A DNA stretch of 64,000 nt from Tolypothrix sp. PCC 7712 (GTDB lineage Bacteria > Cyanobacteriota > Cyanobacteriia > Cyanobacteriales > Nostocaceae): positions 6,077,390 through 6,141,389 of the forward strand of contig NZ_CP063785.1 in NCBI RefSeq assembly GCF_025860405.1, read 5' to 3'. The notes under the pieces were generated by a model, which searched no databases, had not been told where the DNA came from, and saw nothing but the letters and a program-made list of their open reading frames with translations. This document shows positions 40,374 to 49,416 of this stretch, in pieces; the stretch's first letter is position 1, and every line of letters starts with the position of its first letter. The translations under genes and the position numbers were made by a program.

Positions 40374-40764
40374 AATGCTGTCCTACAAGTGATAGTGTAA
40401 TTATGCTTTTGCTTTGAGTAAACTTGAAAAATTAATTATTAATAGCCTTTATTGAACAAGAATATACAATTAATTTTTACTAAGTCTAATAGTTGAGAAA
40501 GAAACAAAATATTTTTGTATTATTTAGCTGTTCATAAAATATATAATCTTTATTCAGTATGAATACTTTTATATTAAAATTGATGATAAGAATTAACATC
40601 TGAAAAAAGTCTGAAAGACATCATCAACGAAATATATAAATTCGCTATGACTTTCGTTGTTAACATCAGCATATATTCCTATAACAAAAGTTATAGCCAG
40701 AATAACAATCTGTAGTTTATGATTTGTATTCCAAGGCGAGGAATCTTTAATTGCACTGATTTAC
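40374..40764. other. AT-rich intergenic region
   Basis: 391 bases between two minus-strand genes, strongly AT-rich, with no repeat shared with the window and no convincing frame. It should hold the promoter for the reductase gene. Confidence 0.5.
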
Positions 40765-41745
40765 TTAAAGCCAACTTTGTTTTTTAGCATACATAATACT
40801 GCCAAGCACAATACATACCATCACACAAATCACCATAGGATAAGCCAAAGGGTGTTCTAATTCAGGCATATGTTTGAAGTTCATGCCATAAAATCCGGTA
40901 ATGAAAGTAAGTGGTAAAAATACTGTAGAAAGGATAGTCAGGCGATTAATTCGTTCACTCGTTTTGCTAGCAGTATTATCGCGTTGAATTTCGAGTAATT
41001 CTGACATCCAGATTCTCAAAGCTTGGTATTCTTGCCAGAGTTTATCGACTTGGTGGGCTAATTCTTGATGAAACAGTTCCTTGACTGGCGAACTTAACCA
41101 TTGAAAATCTTCATAATCTATCATAGCTAGCAGAGACTTGATGCTTTGAAAATTACGTCTGCCGCAGCGAGTAGATTGCCTCATTGTGGCAATTTTCTGG
41201 TAGGTTGATTCATCGCCAGAATTATCCAAAACTGCATCTTCTAAATCATCCAGTTGTCTAGAAATATAGTCAAATACAGTATAGTAATTATTTAATATAT
41301 CTCTATAAATAAGATAGATGAGATAATCTACATTCTGATTTTGGAGATTGATAATTCCCTTTTGTATATTATTAGTTAGGGTAGTTAAAATTCTGATTTC
41401 GGTAGTTTCAAATGTGAGGATAAAATTGCTGCCTACTACAATACTGCCACGCACTATCTCAAACTCGCGATTTTTTATTTGATTAGTCATAATTTCATAG
41501 TTATCAAATAAACAATCCTCTATATCTTCATCAATTCCTAGAGGAAAATGATTGAAAACCATATCAACGCGAGATGGCAGAAGTCCGAAGTGGTTAATAA
41601 TTTTAGCAATGGCAGTGCGATCGCGGAAGCGAATACAACGCAACCAGATATTGTCAAAGCTACTAATCCTTTCCAGTATGGAGTTGACATCGTTACTGGT
41701 GAATAGTTCCAGATGATTCTGGGAAAAGCGGAGCAGAATTAGCAT
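40765..41745 (-). CDS. CorA-family divalent cation transporter
   Basis: A 326-residue CorA-type channel. A cytoplasmic alpha/beta funnel with a long helix occupies roughly residues 1-260. Two C-terminal helices follow. The selectivity signature GMN lies at the end of the first (FITGFYGMNFKHMPELEHP) and the second is MVICVMVCIVLGSIMYAKK. It forms pentamers and moves Mg2+ or related metals across the plasma membrane. The motif is intact. The substrate could be Mg, Co, Ni or Zn. Confidence 0.92.
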   Translation of the reverse strand: MLILLRFSQNHLELFTSNDVNSILERISSFDNIWLRCIRFRDRTAIAKIINHFGLLPSRVDMVFNHFPLGIDEDIEDCLFDNYEIMTNQIKNREFEIVRGSIVVGSNFILTFETTEIRILTTLTNNIQKGIINLQNQNVDYLIYLIYRDILNNYYTVFDYISRQLDDLEDAVLDNSGDESTYQKIATMRQSTRCGRRNFQSIKSLLAMIDYEDFQWLSSPVKELFHQELAHQVDKLWQEYQALRIWMSELLEIQRDNTASKTSERINRLTILSTVFLPLTFITGFYGMNFKHMPELEHPLAYPMVICVMVCIVLGSIMYAKKQSWL

Positions 41746-41788
41746 ATCGCAATCCTAATTGAGCCGTGCACAACACGGTTACTGGCAA

Positions 41789-41977
41789 TCATACCTTGAG
41801 AGACGAACTGTCTGATCGTTGCCAGTGATACAAACTGCTGCAAGCAAAAGCTGTTTGAAGTTTGTATGCAAGTATACATTGCTCAATAGCAATAGCGATC
41901 ACATCTTCTTTGCTGGATAGAGAAAGCAAGCGAACAGAGGAAGCAACTTGCAGAAAGCTTTGATTGTGAGCCTTCAT
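41789..41977 (-). CDS. Small hypothetical protein (doubtful)
   Basis: A 62-codon frame with GGGGGA eight bases before its ATG. The composition is ordinary, with one amphipathic stretch (SKEDVIAIAIEQCILAYKLQ), and it has no recognised family. It lies between the CorA gene and the repeat-rich surface protein on the same strand. The ribosome site is the only support, and it could be chance. Confidence 0.3.
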   Translation of the reverse strand: MKAHNQSFLQVASSVRLLSLSSKEDVIAIAIEQCILAYKLQTAFACSSLYHWQRSDSSSLKV

Positions 41978-42102
41978 TTTGCTTCCCCCTCTGCTCAATA
42001 TTGGTGTAAGTTAAAAATGCTGAATCCTTAGTCAAAAATATTATTTAACGTCTAGTCCTTATTCTCTAAGCCTTTTCCATCCGGTTACTCAGTTCATAGT
42101 GG

Positions 42103-44163
42103 TTACTTATTCTCAACCCTAGTCCATTGGATCTGAGGAGATTCAACTGCAGCAGTACTAGAAACCGGAAGAATCACGTCGTTTTTCTTAGGTACTTGAA
42201 CTCTGGTTCCAGGTGTCAGCACCTTACCATTGACGATGCTGTTTCCTCCGAGGGTTGTTCCTCTTGTGGTGTAACCTGTTGCGAGAGCAGGCAAAATGGT
42301 ATTCCCTTGTTTGTTGACAACTTCTTTGACAACCATCAACTCAGCAGGAGAAACCTCGCGAGCTTTACCAACCAAAGGCTGGGATAAGTCGCTATCCACC
42401 ACACCAATCAGGCGGTTCTGGTAAGTGAAGGCAAAACCAAGCTGTTGTACTGAAGCCAGAGCCATTCCTTTTTCCTGTGCAATTCTTTTTACTTCTTCCT
42501 CAAGGTTGAAGTTCTTGTCTTGTTCCTCAGCTTGGAGCAAGTTGCGAATCTCTTCAAATGCTTTTTGCGGTTCGCGATCAGCTGCAAGTTTTTCAGCTTT
42601 GTCAAAAGTTTGAGGAGATATAGAATTTCTTACCAAGAGGATCTTGTCGGGTGTACTCTCTACCTCAACAGCACTAACAACTAACTTTTCCTCAACCTGT
42701 GATTTCTCCCCTACCCAACGTTCAGATTGGAGGCGATATGCTTCAGGATTTGCATTAGGAGGAGTTAGCCCAGCCTTTGTTACCTCTTGAGCAGTGGGAT
42801 TAGCTCCGATGAGAGTCACAAGGTATTTAGTAACTTTTACGACATTAGAAGAGGCGCTTGCTTGCTTGATACCACAAGGAGTTCCTACAAAGTCAAAGTT
42901 AACAACCCCTCTTACACCCCATTCCGAGTATTGGTTAGATCCAACGGTATAGTCTCCAACTAAGGCGGCTCCAGATGTACAAGATAGAGCTACAGACATA
43001 CCGCCAGAAATTCTTGCGGCTTGACCTTGTGCTGTCTTTGCAAAAGAGTACAACCGTTGGGCTGCTTCTGCTTGAGCAAACACAGATACTTTTTCTCCCA
43101 CAGGGCGCTGAACCCCTCCAATGATTCCTACGTTGCCAAAGGCAGTTTGAGAAACCTCGTCTCCACCAGTATTTCCAACACCAACGACGTTGCTATAAAC
43201 TCCGACATAGCTGTTGTGACGAAGAGAATCACCAGGTGCATTCAATACAACTCCAGCAGTTACGCCTCCTGCTCCAATTGCATCAGATGGAGCTGCAGGA
43301 TTGTATGTAGCTTGTCCAAAGAGGAATGTATTTTTAGCCAAACGATGGCTAACAGTGCCTTCAACTCCAGCTGTGGGGAAGGTACCACCGCCTGCAAACA
43401 CAGAACCGGAAATGTCTGTATGACCAACTTTTACCCTTCTAGCACCAGCAAGTGGCATAGAAGAAATAGGAACAAGGTTTCCAACTACTTTGCTTTTCTT
43501 TTTAGGTTCCGGCTGAGAATCAGCAATAGGTTGGCCATTGGGTTGAGTACTAGGACTAGATTGCGGGTTTGGTTGGGGTTGAGAATTGACATTACCTGGT
43601 GGATTGTTTTGAGGATTGGAATTTGGTTGGGGATTATTAGGATTGGGTTGTGGATTTGATTCAGGGTTCGGTTGGGGGTTGGGATTTGGTTGCGGATTTG
43701 ATTCAGGATTCGGTTGGGGGTTGGGGTTTGGTTGGGGGTTGGGATTGGGTTGCGGATTTGATTCAGGATTCGGTTGGGGGTTAGGGTTTGGTTGTGGATT
43801 GGGATTGGGTTGCGGATTTGATTCGGGATTTGGCTGGGGGTTAGGGTTTGGTTGGGGGTTAGGATTCGGTTGTGGGGTTGGTTTGGGATTTGATTCAGGA
43901 TTAGGTTGCGGCTTGGGTTGGGGATTAGGTTTGGGATGTGCTTCAGGATTGGGTTGCGGTTTGGGTTGGGGATTAGGTTTGGGATGTGCTTCAGGATTGG
44001 GTTGCGGTTTGGGCTGAGGATTAGGTTTGGGATGTGCTTCAGGATTAGGTTGTGGCTTATGTTGGGGATTGGGTTTTGGCAAACAAGGTTCTCCGGCGAA
44101 TGCAGATTGCGTCACCAAGAGCAACAATAGATGAGATATTGCAACAGAAACTCTATAAATCAT
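42103..44163 (-). CDS. Secreted proline-rich repeat protein with C-terminal beta-rich domain
   Basis: About 686 residues. A signal peptide (residues 1-24, MIYRVSVAISHLLLLLVTQS then AFA) is followed by about 190 residues built from PNPQPNP/PNPEAHPKP units, a polyproline-type stalk with alternating basic and neutral blocks. A Gly-rich region follows (AGARRVKVGHTDISGSVFAGGGTFPTAG) with porin- or autotransporter-like alternating strands, and a C-terminal part with a helical segment (AADREPQKAFEEIRNLLQAEE). GAGGAGG lies just before the ATG at 44163. The layout suggests a surface-exposed or envelope-spanning protein. I recognise no family and assign no function. Confidence 0.7.
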   Translation of the reverse strand: MIYRVSVAISHLLLLLVTQSAFAGEPCLPKPNPQHKPQPNPEAHPKPNPQPKPQPNPEAHPKPNPQPKPQPNPEAHPKPNPQPKPQPNPESNPKPTPQPNPNPQPNPNPQPNPESNPQPNPNPQPNPNPQPNPESNPQPNPNPQPNPNPQPNPESNPQPNPNPQPNPESNPQPNPNNPQPNSNPQNNPPGNVNSQPQPNPQSSPSTQPNGQPIADSQPEPKKKSKVVGNLVPISSMPLAGARRVKVGHTDISGSVFAGGGTFPTAGVEGTVSHRLAKNTFLFGQATYNPAAPSDAIGAGGVTAGVVLNAPGDSLRHNSYVGVYSNVVGVGNTGGDEVSQTAFGNVGIIGGVQRPVGEKVSVFAQAEAAQRLYSFAKTAQGQAARISGGMSVALSCTSGAALVGDYTVGSNQYSEWGVRGVVNFDFVGTPCGIKQASASSNVVKVTKYLVTLIGANPTAQEVTKAGLTPPNANPEAYRLQSERWVGEKSQVEEKLVVSAVEVESTPDKILLVRNSISPQTFDKAEKLAADREPQKAFEEIRNLLQAEEQDKNFNLEEEVKRIAQEKGMALASVQQLGFAFTYQNRLIGVVDSDLSQPLVGKAREVSPAELMVVKEVVNKQGNTILPALATGYTTRGTTLGGNSIVNGKVLTPGTRVQVPKKNDVILPVSSTAAVESPQIQWTRVENK
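43634..44073 (-). repeat. In-gene tandem repeats encoding PNPQPNP units
   Basis: Units of 18-54 bases, built from AACCCAAATCCCCAACC-like hexamers, repeat throughout. Three nearly identical larger units encode PKPQPNPEAHPKPNPQ and several encode PNPESNPQPNPNPQ. All keep frame. The antisense strand has an open frame only because of the repeat. Confidence 0.9.
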
Positions 44164-45489
44164 TGATTTCCTCCTCACGTGTATAGATTTCAAACTCTCC
44201 ATTCCCAAGGATGAGAGAGTAAATAGGTAGCGGAAACAATCGCACAACTGATGCCGATCGCCCATCATGAAAGAAATATAGATAGTAAAAAATCTTAAGA
44301 CAGCAAACTATAGGCAAGCTGTCTCTCGCCAATGGCAATATATGCATAGATGATGCATCCCAGAATTATAAAGTTGGAAAAATCCTAGTTTGTCTCAGTC
44401 AACTAGTCCTAAATATGCCAAAACTTAATAGGGAACTTAATTGAAGATATACAAGCAATCTTTACCAATTCCGTAAAGTTTGTACTTGATATTTCTCAAA
44501 AAACCTCTTTATGAGTTGATGTGAAAGATAAATTATTTTGATAGGGTATCTTTTTTTATTCCATCTCAAGGTTGATACCTGTATTCAAAATAAGCATCTC
44601 TGCCAAATAACCAAGCAATATTTTAGTTGGCTCTAAGAATGCGATGACATTTAGAGCAAATTCAGCACCTTCTTTAAAGAGAATGCAAGTTTTAAGATAT
44701 TGACTGATAATCAAAAGAGAAAATTGATTGCAGGCAGATGATTACTCAGCCTTAGCAATTTCAAGGATTGAATCCTGTAAACATTAAAGCTGCAATTTTG
44801 CAGTTACAATTCCACCAATTGTCATATTTGCCTCACAATATTTAGATGCATTTTACCCAATTCGTCTTTAGAGACTCAAAATCATCAGATAACTTTTTGT
44901 ACCTGATGATTTAGTTCTTTACCCTAACTCAAAAAAACTATAGAAGCTGGAAATCCAAAATAATTAGCATTTTTAATTAATTACAGACAAAATAGTCTAT
45001 AAATCTCGCACAGTAGGAGCTTTAGCAAAAAACTGCTATTTTTGATATCTTGCTAGAAAATAAACACTCAAACGCTTATTTTATAAGCATTCAAGAGATT
45101 AAATATTGCTTTTTCTGCCTTACAGAAATTTAGGCTGGTTAAATACTGTAAGTCTTGCGTATTTTGTCGGATGCACTCAGATAGAAGATTCATCTCTGTT
45201 AGTAGAAATGCTGTATAAATATCCTTTTACCATATATCAACTAGTTTTTGGATAAATTAAACACATATTCATCTGGCATACATGGGGTTGACACAACAAT
45301 GCATATATGCACTAAAATACTGAATTGGAAATATGAAGTTACCTTTATGAGACTTTATCTATTCTTAAAAGATATTTTCACCGCTAAAATTCACTGCTTT
45401 GGAGCCGTGGTGATGGTTTATGTAATTAAGTAAAAATAATTACATGATTAATTGCTGGTAGATTCCTAACTAATTTTTCAATATCTTTT
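44164..45489. other. Long gene-free AT-rich region
   Basis: About 1.3 kb upstream of the surface protein. I found no family-like frame; the longest plus-strand frame near 45248-45433 has no ribosome site and no recognisable sequence. It may be decayed coding DNA or a long regulatory region. Confidence 0.5.
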
Positions 45490-45626
45490 ACTCAACCTCA
45501 TCTAAGAGGTTAATGGGAAAAAGGGGAATGGGAAAAGGAAAAGAAAACACCTTTAACGCTTAAGCTTTAACCTTTTCCCCAAAACCAATTTTGAGTTCAA
45601 AACGCTTAACCGAGTATTGGGTAGGG
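45490..45626. repeat. Degenerate CAATACT-family element
   Basis: The right end CTTAACCGAGTATTG and the AAAAGG/CCTTTTCCCC interior match the elements at 1239 and 13997, but the left end is eroded. An adjacent partial repeat (about 45627-45725) contains GGGCACGGCATC and GTGCCGTGCCC arms. Confidence 0.6.
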
Positions 45627-45830
45627 CACGGCATCTATAATCTTTTGGTAGATTCAATTATCTTACTGGTGCCGTGCCCCTACATAGAATTAATCTGTCA
45701 CAGACATTATTTGAATAAGTAACCTATTAAAAATTAATTTGATTTCATGCATTGTAAATCTTACCCAAAGATTTTAAGCCAAAGATAATTAGTTAAATCT
45801 AATCTGAGATTACTCACGTAAGAATTGAGT

Positions 45831-46130
45831 TTAAATTACCTCTTTCCAATAACCGGAGTAGCATTTGCCAATAATATGAAAACCCAAGGATTGATACAGC
45901 CTAATTGCCTCAATATTATCTTCATCTACCCACAGCCTGACTCTTGGGTATATGTGCAATAATTCCTCAATTAAAAATGCTAGTAGCTTGCGGGCAAATC
46001 CATGTCTGCGGAATTTTACGAAAGTAAAAGGGGCAATGACGAGAGCATCAAGTTTGGTTGTAATATAGCTAACTACAGAGACAATTTGGTTTTCATGTTC
46101 CAAAACTGCGATCGCTCTATAATTTAAGGA
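45831..46130 (-). pseudogene. GNAT acetyltransferase, N-terminally truncated
   Basis: About 100 codons after a stop at 46131-46133. They hold only the C-terminal half of a GNAT fold: the acetyl-CoA loop appears as RRHGFARKLLAFLIEEL and the terminal strand-helix as VDEDNIEAIRLYQSLGFHIIGK. A complete enzyme would need about 60 more residues upstream, which are not present in any nearby frame. No ATG opens the frame; a TTG at 46103 is the only candidate. Probably a relic. Confidence 0.65.
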
Positions 46131-46351
46131 TCAATACACCTGCTTTTACTGAATTTCCTGTATCGAACTATATCACCACGGATAAAATTGCTAATTTAAT
46201 GCAGATATACAGAAGTGTGGTTGAGCAATGATGGCGATCGCTTCCCCTTCCGTAGAGTACAGTATATTTAACGTAAATCCGATTACAAGGGTAGGGGCAC
46301 AGTATTTTGTGCCCCTACAATTATCAAACTTCTACCTTGTGCAATCCGACA

Positions 46352-46603
46352 TCACCATCGAAAAAGTTTGAGATAGAGTGCAGCATCGATACGACAACCT
46401 TGATAGGCTAGAACATATAATTCTTTCAGGTCGTTCATTAGCGGATAGCGGGGGTTTGCGCCTGTGCATTGGTCGTCAAATGCTTGTTCTGCCATTTCTT
46501 CCAGCTTGGCATAGCATTCTTGATCTTCATCTCCCAACGCTTGTTTCATTGTGGCAGGAATATCAATTTGACGTTTGATATTCTCGATTTCCCTAATCTT
46601 TGA
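46352..46603 (-). pseudogene. C-terminal remnant of AdhE (bifunctional aldehyde-alcohol dehydrogenase)
   Basis: About 83 codons read RQIDIPATMKQALGD, then EEMAEQAFDDQCTGANPRYP. The phrase AFDDQCTGANPRYPL is characteristic of the extreme C-terminus of AdhE, an iron-dependent fermentative enzyme of nearly 900 residues. Everything upstream is missing and a TAA closes the frame at 46604-46606. The frame itself is clean, so the deletion is fairly recent. I infer loss of an adhE gene at this site. Confidence 0.75.
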
Positions 46604-46707
46604 TTATTTTTTATTGTGTGATTTTCGTTTGGACAATTGGGTAATTTGAGATTGTGCATAAGTTATAGTTACTTTGAAATCAGCCATCGACCTGGCTTTT
46701 TACTCTT

Positions 46708-46806
46708 ATACCAATTTAAAAAAGAATGCGACAGATTTTAGGGGCAAGGCAGTGCCTTGCCCTCTAGAATCTATTGATGTTTCGCAAACATTATTTGATT
46801 TGGTAT
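46708..46806. mobile_element. MITE-like element (ATACCAA family), uninterrupted copy
   Basis: The ends are ATACCAATTTAAAAAAGAAT and, reverse-complemented, ATACCAAATCAAATAATG. The centre GGGGCAAGGCAGTGCCTTGCCC is palindromic. It lacks the inner element found at the same place in the copies at 245-549 and 51541-51872, so it is an empty site. Confidence 0.75.
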
Positions 46807-47088
46807 TACTTTGAGTTATAGGTAAAAAATGTGAGGAAGTTGTGGGGATATTTTGGTTTCCACAATTAAGTTCAGAAAATACTGCAAGAGAAAATCTCGG
46901 AGGGTGCGTTACGCGAGCCAATGCATCCTACTCAATGAAATGTGGGTGAAATTTTCTGGCTTGTGTAGGAATAATTCGCTGATCTTCTTCTTTGAAAAAT
47001 TTAGGATTATTTTATTTTTAGAATTACCCAAAGTTACAGGTGGTAAATGGGTACATTAACTTCATGACATTCTGTGCAATGAAGGAAA
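46807..47088. other. Upstream region of the MoxR operon
   Basis: AT-rich, with a short GGGTGCGTTACGCGAG...CCAATGCATCC repeat-like patch. It should hold the operon promoter. GAAGGAAA precedes the moxR ATG. Confidence 0.45.
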
Positions 47089-48051
47089 ATGGATAATCCT
47101 AACCTACAAACTCATCAATTGCCAAGCCAAGAAATTTATCAAAGAATTTTTCATAATATCCAAAAGGTCATAAAAGGGCAATCAACTGCAATTAGAAAAT
47201 TGCTATCAGCCTTTGCTAGTGGTGGACATGTGCTACTGGAAGATTATCCAGGAACAGGTAAAACAACCTTAGCAAAAGCTCTCGCATACTCTGTAGATGT
47301 CACTTTTAAGCGGATTCAATTTACACCAGATTTGTTGCCTTCGGATATTTTAGGCTTATCCATGCTTGATCCCAACGAACGCACCTTTCATTTCCACGAA
47401 GGCCCGATTTTTGCTCATATTGTCTTGGCTGATGAAATTAACCGTGCTTCACCACGTACCCAATCCGCATTACTAGAAGCTATGGCAGAGTTTCAAGTCA
47501 GTATTGATGGGAATTTGCGAAAACTGAAAGACCCCTTTTTTGTGATTGCTACTCAAAACCCTGTGGAATCTCGCGGTACTTACCCTCTTCCAGAAGCGCA
47601 AATGGATCGCTTTGCACTGCAGTTTAGTTTGGGGTATATATCGCCGGAAGATGAGGTGAATTTACTTTCTGACCAAATTCAACAACACCCTATCGATACC
47701 ATTCAACCTTGTGTTGATTTGCAGGACATTATGACTTTAAAACAGCAAGTCAAACAAGTCCGTATTTCTCAAGAATTAAAAACTTACCTTGTAGATATTG
47801 TTAATGCTACTCGCTCGGCTCCAGGGGTGCAATTAGGCGCTAGTCCAAGAGCTTCTATTGCTTTGATGAAAATTGCTCAAGCATTAGCCTTATTTGATGG
47901 CTATGAATTTGTCACACCAGAACATATCCAAGAACTAGCGGTATCTGTAATTGCTCACCGTTTGGTTATGGAACCACAAGCGCGTTTTTCTGGGAGAACC
48001 GCCATCAGTGTTGTGGAAGATATTCTCAAATCTGTTAAAGTTCCAGTTTGA
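47089..48051 (+). CDS. MoxR-type AAA+ ATPase
   Basis: A 320-residue AAA+ protein. Walker A is GTGKTT at residues 55-60, Walker B is VLADEINRASPRTQSALLEAM, and sensor and arginine regions follow (FVIATQNPVESRGTYPLPEAQMDRF). MoxR ATPases work as chaperones that load cofactors or assemble complexes. It is followed after 15 bases by a DUF58 gene and then by a transglutaminase gene overlapping that one, a very common conserved trio. The GAAGGAAA before the ATG supports the start. Confidence 0.93.
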   Translation: MDNPNLQTHQLPSQEIYQRIFHNIQKVIKGQSTAIRKLLSAFASGGHVLLEDYPGTGKTTLAKALAYSVDVTFKRIQFTPDLLPSDILGLSMLDPNERTFHFHEGPIFAHIVLADEINRASPRTQSALLEAMAEFQVSIDGNLRKLKDPFFVIATQNPVESRGTYPLPEAQMDRFALQFSLGYISPEDEVNLLSDQIQQHPIDTIQPCVDLQDIMTLKQQVKQVRISQELKTYLVDIVNATRSAPGVQLGASPRASIALMKIAQALALFDGYEFVTPEHIQELAVSVIAHRLVMEPQARFSGRTAISVVEDILKSVKVPV

Positions 48052-48066
48052 TAGCAACAGTGAAAG

Positions 48067-49416
48067 ATGAAACTTTTTATCTATCGTCTTTTCTATTTTA
48101 GTTATGGCATCCACCGCAAGTTAATTAGACGAGTTACTGTTAGCGGTATGTTGATTTTATTACTAGCGATCGCATCTGGTTTTACTGGCTCTAGTAATGA
48201 AAGTATGAACTATCAAGTAGTGACTTTCTTGTTATCTATTATCACTATTGCTATAGTTTATAGCTTATTTTTTCGCTATCGTTTTAGTGCTCATCGCCAT
48301 CTACCTAGATTCGCAACTGTGGGCGTAAAACTAAATTACAAAATTGTCATTCATCACAAAAGCGATAAAATTCAACAAGGACTAAAATTATTTGAAAATT
48401 TGGCAGATTCCCGTCCTAGTTTTAATGATTTCATAGCAACATCAACAACAGTCAAAACTCGGCAACGGTCTTTAAATCAAGCTTTTGGATACGACAGATG
48501 GCTGTGGTTAATTGCTCGCCAACAATGCGGTGTAGCTCTACCAATAAAGTTACCAGTCTTAGCACCTCATAGCAAAACAGAAATTATTGCTGAAATCATC
48601 CCTACTCACAGAGGTATAATGCGGCTCACTGGGCTGACAGTAGCTAGACCCGATCCTTTTGGTTTATTTAATGCTTGTAAAACTATTTCTTTACCCCAAT
48701 CTTTATTAGTTTTACCTAAGTTATATCAACTGCCACCAATTCAACTTCCTGGTGTTAAAAAACATCAATCTGGTGGTGTGGCTTTAGCTTCTTCTGTAGG
48801 TGATTCAGAAGAATTTAGGTCATTGCGTGATTATCGTCCGGGAGATCCACTGCGAAAAATTCACTGGAAAAGCTGGGCGAAAGTTGGTAAGCCAATTGTT
48901 AAAGAAGAACAGGATGAGTTTTTTGTCCGACACGCGTTGATTTTAGATACATTTCAAAGCGTGAACTATAGCGAAATTTTAGAATCAGCAATCTCAATTG
49001 CTGCTTCATTAGCTTGTGAAGTGCAAACCCAAGAATCATTATTAGATTTAATGTTTGTCGGTCATGAAGCTTATTGTTTTACCTTTGGTAGGGGAATTAG
49101 CCATACTGATAAGATGCTGGAAATTTTAGCTTCTGTTGTTGCCTGTCGAGATAAAACTTTTGATGCAATTATTCCCGCAGTATTGGAGAAATTATCTTTA
49201 TTGAGTGGCTGTATCTGTATCTTTCTCTGTTGGGATGAAGATAGAAAAAGATTAGTTAATTATCTCAAAACTATGGGTATCCATACTTTAGTTTTAGTCG
49301 TTACCAATCAAGCAGGTGAATTAGATCACTCTGATTTAGCCTCGATGAACGATGAACTAGCAACTTTTCATATTTTAACTTTGGGCAATATACAAGAGGA
49401 ACTAATGCATCTATGA
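48067..49416 (+). CDS. DUF58 domain protein
   Basis: A 449-residue protein. Two N-terminal membrane helices (about 22-62) are followed by a beta-rich part and the DUF58 signature DYRPGDPLRKIHWKSWAKVG near residue 260. The C-terminal part resembles a von Willebrand-type fold (HALILDTF start, a MIDAS-like role in relatives). It is the usual partner of MoxR ATPases. The next gene begins inside its last codons (ATGA overlap), so the two are translationally coupled. Its function is thought to lie in envelope-complex assembly, and no substrate is visible. Confidence 0.9.
   Translation: MKLFIYRLFYFSYGIHRKLIRRVTVSGMLILLLAIASGFTGSSNESMNYQVVTFLLSIITIAIVYSLFFRYRFSAHRHLPRFATVGVKLNYKIVIHHKSDKIQQGLKLFENLADSRPSFNDFIATSTTVKTRQRSLNQAFGYDRWLWLIARQQCGVALPIKLPVLAPHSKTEIIAEIIPTHRGIMRLTGLTVARPDPFGLFNACKTISLPQSLLVLPKLYQLPPIQLPGVKKHQSGGVALASSVGDSEEFRSLRDYRPGDPLRKIHWKSWAKVGKPIVKEEQDEFFVRHALILDTFQSVNYSEILESAISIAASLACEVQTQESLLDLMFVGHEAYCFTFGRGISHTDKMLEILASVVACRDKTFDAIIPAVLEKLSLLSGCICIFLCWDEDRKRLVNYLKTMGIHTLVLVVTNQAGELDHSDLASMNDELATFHILTLGNIQEELMHL

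Noticed and set aside
43616..44017. Plus-strand Gly-rich frame
   Set aside because: It is the antisense shadow of the PNPQPNP repeats; the minus frame has a signal peptide and ribosome site.
45248..45433. Plus-strand 61-codon frame
   Set aside because: No ribosome site, no family-like sequence, and it lies in a gene-free AT-rich region.
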